Part shown: in pieces, positions 17,372-26,031 of the stretch
Layout of the letters: each line of letters opens with the position of its first letter
Numbering within the stretch: position 1 is the stretch's first letter
Assembly: GCA_040766745.1 (NCBI GenBank)
Contig: JAXGPX010000007.1
Span: 1-64,000 of the forward strand
Source: JAXGPX01 sp040766745
Lineage (GTDB): Bacteria > Bacillota > Sulfobacillia > Fermentithermobacillales > Fermentithermobacillaceae
Direction of reading: 5' to 3'
DNA: 64,000 bases
Position numbers and translations under genes: made by a program
The notes under the pieces: model-generated
Databases searched by the model: none
What the model was told of the DNA's origin: nothing
What the model saw: only the letters and a program-made list of their open reading frames with translations

Positions 17372-18024
17372 TTCCTTTCTGAGCACCGGCCAGAACTCTC
17401 GACCCTACACGCTGATGAATTTCAGCCTCGATAATCCCTTTTGGAACGTCGGCCGGTGTAATCCCTTATCTGTCCCGGGTTAATGGTCGCAGCCGTGCAA
17501 CTTCCTAAGAATATTGGCGGCCACAAGCCAACTTCACTTCCTTTTCTTCCGCTGGAGGAGTAAACTGGGATAGGAGTAAAGCTATGTTCGAGTATCCCCC
17601 GGAAGGCCCTGATGATTTTGGGCTGATTCGGGTGATAGGAGCAAGATATATCCGCGTATTACTAAGCCTATAGAAAGAGGCAGGTGAGGAAAGTGGACGC
17701 AGGTACGAGCAATGACCCTGGGCCTAGCAGTAGGAACTTGATCAAAGAAGAGGAGTCTGCTTTCTCGCCGGCTGCCTTACCAGGTTTTTAGCTTAGCCCA
17801 TTGCCTGGTTCACCGGTCGAAGTATCTTGGTGTGGCCTGTTTACTGTTTCTGTGCCTGTTCTCAGTTAATTAGGCAGAATCCCCTTCATTGCAAGCGTTG
17901 GGCCCACAGGGAACTTGTTTAACCTGATTGGAGACGGTATTCCTTTCGCAGCTAAGGGATCAGGGTTTCCTGTAATGGGTGTTCCATGAATTTTTGCACA
18001 TGATAATCGAAGGGGGCGATTCCC
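17372..18024. other. 653-bp intergenic region before mgtE, with two possible small ORFs
   Basis: GAGCACCGGCC occurs twice (near 17354 and 17381) and its complement GGCCGGTG occurs near 17448, so a long hairpin is possible. Small frames exist at 17584-17673 and 17693-17791. I looked for an M-box magnesium riboswitch ahead of mgtE and found no match. A stretch near 17870-17990 reads like decayed coding sequence (an in-frame segment ending GDGIPFAAKGSGFPVMGVP), but it has no start. Confidence 0.4.
17584..17673 (+). CDS. Possible 29-residue peptide
   Basis: The ATG is seven bases after AGGAG, a good spacing. The peptide (MFEYPPEGPDDFGLIRVIG and ten more residues) has no recognised family. Its length makes chance occurrence likely. 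It is listed because the ribosome binding site is better than random. Confidence 0.2.
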   Translation: MFEYPPEGPDDFGLIRVIGARYIRVLLSL

Positions 18025-19365
18025 TTGTCCCAGGTAAATGTCACAGAAGTGGCTACCATGATTCTTGCCCACAACTGGGCGGCTCTCCGGGATCTGCTTT
18101 CAGACTGGCGTGTCCCTGATATTGCCGATGTTTTGATTCAACTTGATAAACCGAGCCGGGTGCTTCTGTTTAGGTGCCTTCCTAGGAAGACGGCGGCTGA
18201 CGTCTTTTCTGAACTTGAAGGCGAGGATACTGATTCTTTGTTAAAGGAACTCACCGACGAAGAGACCAGGCTCTTGCTTGCTTATATGCGCCCTGACGAT
18301 AGGACCGAGCTTCTTGAGGAACTCCCTGGGCAGGTCACGCAGCGGATGTTGAACCTCCTCAGTCCAGATGATATGAAAGAAGCCCGCAGTCTTCTGGGAT
18401 ACCCGGAAAGAAGCATTGGGCGCCTTATGACTCCTGACTACGTGGCTATTCGTCCGGGGTGGGCTGTCCCCCGCGCCATGGAGCACGTGAGGAGAAGGGG
18501 CCGGAACAGCGAAACTGTTGATACTTTGTATGTGGTTGATGCAGGGTGGAAACTTCTTGGGGCGGTGTCATTGCGGCAGCTGATTCTGGCCAGGCAGGAT
18601 CAAACAGTAGAGAGCATTATGACAGCCCCTGCTATTAGCCTGTCTGCTTTCGATGACCGTGAGGAAGCAGCACGGGTTATGGATAAGTATGACTTGTCTG
18701 TGTTGCCGGTGGTTGCCTCTGATGGCGTTATGGTTGGAATTGTTACATCCGATGACATATTTGAAGTGGCTCAAGAAGAAGCCACAGAGGACTTTCATAG
18801 GTCGGCTGCTGTTACACCTCTCAAGACCGGCTACAAAGACGCCGGTTTGTGGCTGTTACTAAAGAGCAGGTTGGGATGGCTTCTTACTTTGATTGCAGTA
18901 GACCTTGTAGCTGCAGAGGTCATGGCAACATACGAAGGCATCATTTCCAGGGTCGTATCTCTTGTGTTCTTTCTGCCGCTTATTATCGGTTGCAGCGGAA
19001 ATACAGGTTCCCAATCGTCTACTCTTGCAGTTCGTGACCTTGCCCTGGGAGAAGTCCATACAGGCGATTGGCGAAAACTCACCCTCAAGGAGGTTGCTGT
19101 ATCTGCGGCTTTGGGGATAACTATCAGCCTTGCAGTTTTGGGCCCGGCAATTCTCCAAGGAGGCACCGGAGTAGGTGCAGTTGTTGCCATCAGTGCTGTT
19201 TTGATAGTTGTGGTAGGCGGTACCGTAGGAATGGTGACCCCCTTTCTTCTTAGTAAGTTGGGATTTGACCCGGCGACTTCGAGTTCGCCTCTTATCACGT
19301 CAGTAGCAGATATTTTGGGGGTCATCATTTATTTCTCTTTGGCAAACCGGTTTTTAGGGCTGTGA
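18025..19365 (+). CDS. mgtE: Magnesium transporter MgtE (first copy)
   Basis: The 446-residue product has the complete MgtE plan. An N-terminal superhelical domain (ADVLIQLDKPSRVLLFRCLP, DDRTELLEELP) is followed by two CBS domains (about 135-255) and five membrane helices. The pore region carries PLIIGCSGNTGSQSS and the end ASSSPLITSVADILGVIIYF. MgtE is a Mg2+-gated channel for Mg2+ uptake in the inner membrane. The start is TTG, eight bases after AGGGGG. A second mgtE follows after 24 bases, so the two form one operon. Confidence 0.92.
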   Translation: MSQVNVTEVATMILAHNWAALRDLLSDWRVPDIADVLIQLDKPSRVLLFRCLPRKTAADVFSELEGEDTDSLLKELTDEETRLLLAYMRPDDRTELLEELPGQVTQRMLNLLSPDDMKEARSLLGYPERSIGRLMTPDYVAIRPGWAVPRAMEHVRRRGRNSETVDTLYVVDAGWKLLGAVSLRQLILARQDQTVESIMTAPAISLSAFDDREEAARVMDKYDLSVLPVVASDGVMVGIVTSDDIFEVAQEEATEDFHRSAAVTPLKTGYKDAGLWLLLKSRLGWLLTLIAVDLVAAEVMATYEGIISRVVSLVFFLPLIIGCSGNTGSQSSTLAVRDLALGEVHTGDWRKLTLKEVAVSAALGITISLAVLGPAILQGGTGVGAVVAISAVLIVVVGGTVGMVTPFLLSKLGFDPATSSSPLITSVADILGVIIYFSLANRFLGL

Positions 19366-19389
19366 GTATAGATAATTTGTGGCAGGGGG

Positions 19390-20760
19390 GTGGAGGCCGT
19401 GGATGATGCTAGGAACAATACAAGAGAAGAGTCTATGGCTCTTGTTATGGGCCTCATTGATAAGCGCGATTGGGCCTTGTTACGTGAACATATTTCAAGG
19501 TGGCCTGTGGCTGAGATAGCCGATCTCCTTTCGGAACTAAATAAGCCTGACAGAGTGCTTCTGTTCCGGGTCCTGTCGAGGAATGCGGCAACAGAGGTGT
19601 TTTCATACCTTGAAACTGCTGAGCAGGACGAACTTCTCAGAGAACTTACTGATGAAGAGACAAGGCACATTATGGCCAATCTGGCGCCTGACGACCGTAC
19701 CGAATTGCTTGAAGAACTCCCAGCCCAGGTTACTACCAGGCTTCTTGACCTGCTCCGTCCTGAAGACCTGAGTGAGGCAAGGTGGCTCCTTGGTTATCCA
19801 GAAAAGAGCATTGGACGGCTCATGACTCCCGATTATGTGGCCGTACTCCCTGATTGGACTGTGGGCCAGGCCCTGGAGCACGTCAGAAAGTGGGGCAAGG
19901 ACAGTGAGACAGTAAACATGGTATATGTCAAAGATATCAAGGGAACTCTGATTGGCGCAGTATCCCTTCGCCAGCTGGTTCTTGACAGTCCCGGTACTAA
20001 GGTAAAGGATATCATGCGTTCATCAACAGTGAGCGTCATGGCTTTTGACGATCAGGCCAGGGCTTCTGAGATCATGGAGCGCTACGGGTTGTGGGTCCTT
20101 CCTGTGACCGATTCCCAGGGAGCCCTTGTAGGAATAGTTACCGGCGACGACGTTCTTGAACTGGTACGGGAAGAGACCACAGAAGACTTCCACAAAGGTG
20201 CCGGTGTTGCGCCGATCAAAGTAAGCTTGAAAGACGCCAGCCCTTTGCTGTTGTATAAGAACCGTATTGGCTGGCTTTTGGCCTTGGTTCTCGTGTACCT
20301 GCTTTCAGGCCGAATTATGGCTTCTTTCGAAGATACTATTGCTCAGGCAGTATCCCTGGTCTTCTTCCTTCCGCTGATAATAGACAGCGCAGGAAACGCC
20401 GGGTCCCAATCTGCTGTCCTGATGGTCCGGGCTATTGGAGTAGGGGATGTCACTGCCATGGATTGGGCGGAAGTCTTGCTGAGAGAACTGGGAGTCTCGG
20501 CAATCCTCGGGGCTGTAATGGGGCTTACTGTATCAGTGGTAGGGGCTGTGTCTGTGGGCATAGAGGTAGGTGTAGTTGTTGGCCTGACCATGCTGATAAC
20601 AGTCGTGATGACTTGCCTGTTGGGGTCCATGATTCCGTTTCTCCTAAATAAGTTCGGGTGGGATCCTGCTTCAGCCAGTTCCCCGATGGTTACATCAATA
20701 GCAGACGTATTAGGAGTGCTCATTTATTTCCTGATTGCCAGGTGGTACCTGGGAATATAG
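19390..20760 (+). CDS. mgtE: Magnesium transporter MgtE (second copy)
   Basis: The 456-residue product has the same architecture as its upstream neighbour, with strong similarity throughout, for example DDRTELLEELPAQVTTRLLDLL, YPEKSIGRLMTPDYVAV and AGNAGSQSAVLMVRAIGVGD. The GTG start is read at 19390; a second GTG at 19399 is equally possible. The pair arose by tandem duplication and has diverged, including the pore-loop residues (GCSGNTGSQ against DSAGNAGSQ). The two may have different affinity or ion preference, or may form mixed dimers, since MgtE works as a dimer. Confidence 0.92.
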   Translation: MEAVDDARNNTREESMALVMGLIDKRDWALLREHISRWPVAEIADLLSELNKPDRVLLFRVLSRNAATEVFSYLETAEQDELLRELTDEETRHIMANLAPDDRTELLEELPAQVTTRLLDLLRPEDLSEARWLLGYPEKSIGRLMTPDYVAVLPDWTVGQALEHVRKWGKDSETVNMVYVKDIKGTLIGAVSLRQLVLDSPGTKVKDIMRSSTVSVMAFDDQARASEIMERYGLWVLPVTDSQGALVGIVTGDDVLELVREETTEDFHKGAGVAPIKVSLKDASPLLLYKNRIGWLLALVLVYLLSGRIMASFEDTIAQAVSLVFFLPLIIDSAGNAGSQSAVLMVRAIGVGDVTAMDWAEVLLRELGVSAILGAVMGLTVSVVGAVSVGIEVGVVVGLTMLITVVMTCLLGSMIPFLLNKFGWDPASASSPMVTSIADVLGVLIYFLIARWYLGI

Positions 20761-20877
20761 AAAATTCCCCCTATTAGGCTCAATTCACAAAAAGTTGACA
20801 TCTTGTAAGTAATTAGAAGGAAATCCAGTGAATATGAGCGAATATAGTGTAAATTCACAAATCAAAGGGGGAGGGAA

Positions 20878-22029
20878 ATGAAGAGATTTTCCCGTGTTTC
20901 GTGTTTGTTACTGTCTTTAGTTTTAGTCCTAACGTTGTTGGCAAGTTGCACACCGGAAAAAGAGCCGGAACCAGGCCCTGGCGCAGAAACTCCAAAGCCC
21001 TTCAAGATTGGAATTGTTACAGGAACTGTGTCACAGGGTGAAGATGAATATCGTGCAGGCGAGCAGATGAAAGAAAAGTATGGCGATAGAGTTGTTCATG
21101 TTACATACCCGGACAACTTTATGGCCGAGCAGGAGACTACTATTGGCCAAATGGCCGGGCTTGCGTCTGACCCGGACATCAAAATTATCGCCATATGCCA
21201 GGGTGTCCCCGGAACAGCCGCGGCAATCGATAAGATCCGGCAGACAAGGGACGACATTATTATTGTAGTGGTAAGCCCACACGAGGATCCTGGCATGATG
21301 GATACAAAGGGTGACTTGGTGTTGGATGTAAACAACCTTGCCCGAGGAGCCTCGATTGTGAAGCTGGCCAAAGAGATGGGGGCAGAGAAGTTCCTACACT
21401 ACTCATTCCCAAGGCACATGTCTATGGAACTTCTTGCCAAACGGCGTGACCAAATGGAAGAAGAATGTGAGAATTTGGGCCTTGAATTCATTTTCGTGAC
21501 TGCTCCTGACCCAATGGGCCCAGATGGAATTCCAGGCGCTCAGAAATTCATCCTCGAAGATGTACCCAGGCAGGTGGAACAGCATGGTAAGAACATCGCT
21601 GTCTTTAGCACCAACTGCGGTATGCAAGAACCTCTGATTACGGCCGCTCTTGAGAACGGCGCCATTTTCCCTGAGCAGTGTTGTCCAAGCCCCACCCACG
21701 GTTATCCAGGAGCCCTTGGTTTGGATGTTAGCGGCATAGCGGGAGATATGGCCAAAATCGTCGCTGCCATTGACGAGAAGGTTGTTGAAAAGGGCGGAGC
21801 CGGCCGTTTTGCAACTTGGCCGGTACCCATCAACATGGCTCTTCTTAGAGGCGGAATTGAATTGGCGATTCTGGCTGTAGAAGGCAAGGCTGAACTAACA
21901 AACACCGACGACCTATCCAAGGCACTGGAAAAAGAAACAGGAGTCCCAGTAGAGTTGCAGCGATATAGCGAAGAAGGCAACATGTTCCTCGGTATCGTTG
22001 GTTCGGTGATTTTCGGCAAAGACAAGTAA
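20878..22029 (+). CDS. DUF3798 substrate-binding lipoprotein of an ABC importer
   Basis: The signal peptide ends in the lipobox LASC (Cys24). The body is a two-lobed type I binding protein: IGIVTGTVSQGEDEYRAG opens the first lobe, and IIVVVSPHEDP, FSTNCGMQEPL and LGLDVSGIAGD lie in the cleft region. It belongs to DUF3798, whose ligand is not known. GGGGGAGGG directly precedes the ATG. The ATPase and two permeases follow, so this is the ligand-recognition part of the importer. AATTCACAAA occurs at 20782 and again at 20852 in the leader, and might be operator half-sites. Confidence 0.88.
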   Translation: MKRFSRVSCLLLSLVLVLTLLASCTPEKEPEPGPGAETPKPFKIGIVTGTVSQGEDEYRAGEQMKEKYGDRVVHVTYPDNFMAEQETTIGQMAGLASDPDIKIIAICQGVPGTAAAIDKIRQTRDDIIIVVVSPHEDPGMMDTKGDLVLDVNNLARGASIVKLAKEMGAEKFLHYSFPRHMSMELLAKRRDQMEEECENLGLEFIFVTAPDPMGPDGIPGAQKFILEDVPRQVEQHGKNIAVFSTNCGMQEPLITAALENGAIFPEQCCPSPTHGYPGALGLDVSGIAGDMAKIVAAIDEKVVEKGGAGRFATWPVPINMALLRGGIELAILAVEGKAELTNTDDLSKALEKETGVPVELQRYSEEGNMFLGIVGSVIFGKDK

Positions 22030-22106
22030 ATAGAAGGGGAGATAGTCCGCCCTTAAAGATAACAGGCAGGGGCTTCTCCCCATATTTTCCTTGGGGAGTT
22101 GGGGCA

Positions 22107-23702
22107 ATGACAGATTACGTTCTGGAGATGCATGGTATTACTAAGTACTTCTTTGGCAACCGTGTATTGAACGATGTAACGCTGAGAGTTAAGCCCGGGG
22201 AAATTCATGGACTTATTGGAGAAAACGGCGCAGGAAAGAGCACTTTGATGAACATACTCTTCGGAATGCCTGTGATTCATTCCACCGGTGGGTTCCACGG
22301 AGAAATCAAATTTTGCGGGCATCCTGTGTTCTTCGATTCTCCGCGCCAGGCTTTGGAATCAGGAATAGGTATGGTGCACCAGGAGTTCATGTTGATTCCA
22401 GGGTTTTCAGTTGCCGAGAATATCAAACTTAACCGCGAACCACTGAAAGATTCGTTCCTAACAAGGTTTTTTGGGCCACGCATGATGAAACTGGACTGGC
22501 CCAAAATTGCCTCAGATGCAAGGGTATCCCTTGACATGGTTGGCCTTGGAATCGACGAGATGCTCCCAATTGCAGGATTGCCTGTTGGCTACATGCAGTT
22601 TATCGAAATCGCCCGTGAGGTTGATAAAGAAGGTGTCAAACTCCTTGTCTTCGATGAACCTACTGCTTTGCTCACAGAAACTGAATCAGAGCAGCTTTTG
22701 TCCGCAATAAAGAAAATAGCAGCCGCCGGAGTAGCTGTCGTATTCATCTCCCACAGGCTCGACGAGGTACTTTCAATATGCGATAACGTCACAGTAATGA
22801 GGGATGGGGAAGTTGTAACCAAACTTGGGGCTTCAGACACTACCATAGCCCAGATCGCAGAGCTGATGGTAGGGCGCAAAGTAGAAAGGCCCGACTATGC
22901 AAAAAGAACCAAAGAACCAAGCGATGAAGACATAATCCTTGATACTAAGGGCCTACACGTGGATATGCCGGGGGAGGAGGTGCACGGTATTTCCCTTGGT
23001 GTCCGGCGTGGCGAGATTCTTGGAATAGGTGGGCTTGCAGGGCAGGGTAAGATTGGTATCAGTAACGGAATAATGGGCCTTTTCCCGGCTACAGGGTTTG
23101 TGATGAAAGACGGCGGAGAGATTCCTTTGAATAATCCGGCGCAGGCGTATCAGCGAAAACTCGCGTTTCTTTCAGAAGATCGCAAGGTAGTAGGGCTTAT
23201 TCTTGACCGGCCTATTGAGTATAACGTAACCGTTGTTGCCACTCTGGTTAAATCTATGTTCCAGAAAAGCTTTGGCGTCAGATCGGTCGGGATCAAAGTG
23301 CGGGATAAAAAGAGCACCCGGGAGTTTGCCCGGCAGATGATTGGGGAATTGGACATCAGGTGTACCGGCCCAGATCAGATAGTTAGGCGGCTTAGCGGTG
23401 GGAATCAACAGAAGGTTTGCATTGCCCGGGCTCTTGCATTGGAGCCTGAGATCCTGCTTGTGTCTGAGCCTACGAGAGGCATAGATGTAGGAGCCAAGGA
23501 AAAAATCTTGGATCTGCTGGTAAGCCTAAACAGAGAAAAAGGAATGACAATCATACTTACAAGCAGCGAACTTGCAGAACTCCGCAAAGTCTGTGACAGG
23601 ATCGCCGTTATATATGGAGGGAAACTTGTAGATATTCTTTCGCCTGATGATTCAAACGCCAGATTTGGCCTGACCATGTCCGGAAGGAGGGTGGAGGCAT
23701 AG
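22107..23702 (+). CDS. ABC transporter ATP-binding protein, two nucleotide-binding domains (RbsA/MglA type)
   Basis: The product has 531 residues with two ABC domains. The first has GENGAGKST (about 38-46) and LLVFDEPTALLT. The second has a degenerate Walker A (GGLAGQGKIG), LSGGNQQKVCIARAL and LLVSEPTRGIDVGAK. This half-degenerate tandem form is typical of carbohydrate/nucleoside (CUT2-like) importers. An insertion of about 25 residues in the first domain (FFGPRMMKLDWPKIASDA) is unusual. It sits between the DUF3798 lipoprotein and the permeases and ends exactly one base before the next ATG. Confidence 0.93.
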   Translation: MTDYVLEMHGITKYFFGNRVLNDVTLRVKPGEIHGLIGENGAGKSTLMNILFGMPVIHSTGGFHGEIKFCGHPVFFDSPRQALESGIGMVHQEFMLIPGFSVAENIKLNREPLKDSFLTRFFGPRMMKLDWPKIASDARVSLDMVGLGIDEMLPIAGLPVGYMQFIEIAREVDKEGVKLLVFDEPTALLTETESEQLLSAIKKIAAAGVAVVFISHRLDEVLSICDNVTVMRDGEVVTKLGASDTTIAQIAELMVGRKVERPDYAKRTKEPSDEDIILDTKGLHVDMPGEEVHGISLGVRRGEILGIGGLAGQGKIGISNGIMGLFPATGFVMKDGGEIPLNNPAQAYQRKLAFLSEDRKVVGLILDRPIEYNVTVVATLVKSMFQKSFGVRSVGIKVRDKKSTREFARQMIGELDIRCTGPDQIVRRLSGGNQQKVCIARALALEPEILLVSEPTRGIDVGAKEKILDLLVSLNREKGMTIILTSSELAELRKVCDRIAVIYGGKLVDILSPDDSNARFGLTMSGRRVEA

Positions 23703-24770
23703 ATGAATTCAGACACTGATAGACTAAAGGGCCTTACCAAATTGCTTAATACTGTAGGGCTTCCAAGGCTTACAGTAGGCGGTTTTGTGATTGCCCTTTT
23801 CATCCTTGGCGGAATAAAAGGTTTGCCCCTGCATAATCTGATGAGCAATTCCATTAGCAGGTTTGCCATGAATGCAGTTATGGCACTGGCCATGGTTCCT
23901 GCGGTTCAATGTGGGATAGGCCCCAACTTTGGCCTTCCAATCGGATTGCTAGCCGGCCTAATCGGTATGGTTTCAGCCCTGGAGTTAGGGTTCAGAGGGT
24001 TTGACGGCCTTCTCCTGGCCATGGTTATCGGCGCCGGGCTTGGCACATTGCTTGGGATTGGCTTTGGATTATTCCTCAATAAGGTCAAAGGCCAGGAAAT
24101 GATGGTTGGGACGTACGCCGGATTTGCAGCCGTATCTATTATGTGCATTTCATGGTTGGTACTTCCGTTTAGGAATCCTGAGCTCATATGGGTTTTGGGT
24201 GGGAAGGGGCTCCGGCTTACAATCAGTCTGAAAGATACCTTTGGCCACCTGTTTGATCGATTATTGAAGTTCAAGATTGGCCGGGTGGAAATCCCTACAG
24301 GGTTAATTTTGATTGTACTTGGGCTTACTGCCGCCTACAAGATTTTCGAGATGACTAAAGTTGGAATCGCTATGGATTTGGCAGGGCAGAATGAGCGTTT
24401 TGCACGGGCCGCAGGGGTTAATTGTGAACGTATGAGAATAGTAGGGACTGCGATTTCCACGGCGTTAGGGGCAGTTGGGATAATTGTGTATGCCCAAAGC
24501 TACGGTTTTATCCAGCTGTATACGGCTCCTTTGCTTATGGCCTTCCCTGCCGTTGCTTCAGTATTGATCGGCGGGGCTACCCCTTCATCAGCATCTGTAT
24601 CAAATGCTCTCATTGGCACGTTTCTCTTTCAGTCACTGTTGGCTACAACGGTCCCGGTGGCCCAAAGTGTAATCGGCGGGGATATTAGCGAGATTGTGCG
24701 GCTTATAGTCTCTAATGGGATGGTACTCTATGCATTGACCCGGGGGCACGGAGGTGGCAACGGTGAATAG
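23703..24770 (+). CDS. ABC transporter permease (BPD_transp_2 type), first
   Basis: The 355-residue integral membrane protein has eight to ten hydrophobic segments, characteristic of the ribose/BMP-type permease family: GPNFGLPIGLLAGLIG, MVGTYAGFAAVSIM, and the coupling helix region AGQNERFARAAGVNCERMR. GGAGGG lies upstream of the ATG, which abuts the TAG of the ATPase gene. It forms a heterodimeric channel with the next gene. Confidence 0.92.
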   Translation: MNSDTDRLKGLTKLLNTVGLPRLTVGGFVIALFILGGIKGLPLHNLMSNSISRFAMNAVMALAMVPAVQCGIGPNFGLPIGLLAGLIGMVSALELGFRGFDGLLLAMVIGAGLGTLLGIGFGLFLNKVKGQEMMVGTYAGFAAVSIMCISWLVLPFRNPELIWVLGGKGLRLTISLKDTFGHLFDRLLKFKIGRVEIPTGLILIVLGLTAAYKIFEMTKVGIAMDLAGQNERFARAAGVNCERMRIVGTAISTALGAVGIIVYAQSYGFIQLYTAPLLMAFPAVASVLIGGATPSSASVSNALIGTFLFQSLLATTVPVAQSVIGGDISEIVRLIVSNGMVLYALTRGHGGGNGE

Positions 24771-25842
24771 GGATTATAGGAAGAACATTCAGCAGTTTCT
24801 CGGGCTTAATATAGTGCCCATAATGTTTGTTGGCCTTTGCCTTTTGGGTGTGAGATGGAGCGGTAAGCCTCCAGTTTTCCTTCTCCAAGAGGTAGTATTT
24901 CGTATGAGCCGGAACTCATTTTTGGTGTTGTCATTGGTTATTCCGGTTATGGCAGGGTTAGGGCTCAACTTCGGCCTTGTGGTCGGAGCCATGGCAGGCC
25001 AAGCCGGCCTGATTTTTGTTGCAGCAAGGCAGATTCCGGGCATGTTTGGATTTTCGGTGGCGTGTCTAGTGGCTATTCCTCTGGCCCTTGGACTCGGCTA
25101 TATGATAGGGAAAATCATGAATAAAGCCAAGGGCAGGGAAATGATTGCCGGGATGATCCTGGGGTTCTTCATGAATGGCATATATCAGCTGGTGTTTTTG
25201 TTTGGAATAGGTACCGTAATACCTTTTTCAAACAAGGATATGGTGCTTCCAAGCGGAATAGGGTTGCGAAACACTGTTGAACTTAAGTCGATCAAGTGGG
25301 TACTTGATGAGTTGGCAATGGTTAAGGTGGGGAAGGTGCAGGTTCCACTTGCTACCCTGGCTCTTAGTGCGATTCTTGCGTGGCTCGTCACCGGGCTTTA
25401 CAGAACAAAACTGGGACAGGATATCAGAGCCATAGGCCAGGACATGAAGGTAAGCCAGGTTGCAGGGATTCAGGTGGACCGAACCAGGATAGTTGCCATG
25501 ATGATTTCTACAGTGTTGGGGGCTATTGGACAGATTATGTTCTTGCAGAATATCGGTACTTTGAACGTGTACGACAGCCATGGGCAGATAGCAACTTTTG
25601 CCATTGCGGCAGTGCTTGTGGGAGGGGCGACTGTGTCAAGGGCCACTGTTGGCCAGGCGCTTCTAGGCACATTCCTGTTCCACTTACTCTTCATTGTGTC
25701 TCCATACGCAGGCCAGAACCTGCTTGGAAGTGCCCAGGTAGGAGAGTATTTTCGAGTGTTCATCGCTTACGCGATTATTGCTGTCAGCCTTGCGCTTCAC
25801 TCAATGCAAAGGGCAAGGTCGCAAATAGCGTCAAGGCGCTGA
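24763..25842 (+). CDS. ABC transporter permease (BPD_transp_2 type), second
   Basis: The GTG at 24763 is preferred, seven bases after GGAGG; an in-frame GTG at 24754 would overlap that site. The 359-residue product overlaps the previous gene by eight bases, showing translational coupling. Motifs parallel the first permease: GLNFGLVVGAMAGQAGLI, REMIAGMILGFFMNGIY, and the coupling segment AIGQDMKVSQVAGIQVDRTR. Two different permeases with one double ATPase complete the importer. The operon ends here, with REP-like elements and a terminator downstream. Confidence 0.92.
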   Translation: MNRDYRKNIQQFLGLNIVPIMFVGLCLLGVRWSGKPPVFLLQEVVFRMSRNSFLVLSLVIPVMAGLGLNFGLVVGAMAGQAGLIFVAARQIPGMFGFSVACLVAIPLALGLGYMIGKIMNKAKGREMIAGMILGFFMNGIYQLVFLFGIGTVIPFSNKDMVLPSGIGLRNTVELKSIKWVLDELAMVKVGKVQVPLATLALSAILAWLVTGLYRTKLGQDIRAIGQDMKVSQVAGIQVDRTRIVAMMISTVLGAIGQIMFLQNIGTLNVYDSHGQIATFAIAAVLVGGATVSRATVGQALLGTFLFHLLFIVSPYAGQNLLGSAQVGEYFRVFIAYAIIAVSLALHSMQRARSQIASRR

Positions 25843-25844
25843 AC

Positions 25845-25914
25845 TGGAACGAGGGGACGGTTCGAGCGTTCCATAGAGGACTCCTTGGAACGAGGGGACG
25901 GTTCGACTGTTCCA
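25845..25914. repeat. Two REP-like palindromic elements
   Basis: Copies at 25845-25873 and 25886-25914 share TGGAACGAGGGGACGGTTCG and end in a complementary TTCCA. They lie directly after the DUF3798 transporter operon and may act as a 3' barrier. Confidence 0.85.
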
Positions 25915-25989
25915 TCAAGGATTCCTTGTTACTCCGGAACGGGGAAGACCCTGCGTTTCGGATTTGCTTTAGTGTCTCCATGTTGCGGA

Positions 25990-26026
25990 AAACCGAAAAC
26001 CAGGACCGTCTCTGTCTTTTCGGTTT
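25990..26026. terminator. Bidirectional terminator between convergent operons
   Basis: Perfect 10-bp arms AAACCGAAAA (25990-25999) and TTTTCGGTTT (26017-26026) enclose a 17-base loop between the importer operon and the convergent ABC-2 permease gene. A/T-rich arm ends give a T-run on both strands. Confidence 0.65.
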
Positions 26027-26031
26027 CTGTC

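Noticed and set aside
17372..18024. M-box magnesium riboswitch
   Set aside because: The position ahead of mgtE was suggestive, but none of the conserved M-box words could be found.
17866..18072. Minus-strand ORF ahead of mgtE
   Set aside because: It overlaps the mgtE start, lacks a ribosome binding site and shows no recognisable domain.
20795..20848. Promoter for the DUF3798 operon from TTGACA at 20795
   Set aside because: No -10 box lies at 16-18 bases; the TATAGT at 20843 is too far away, so the pair is not a convincing promoter.
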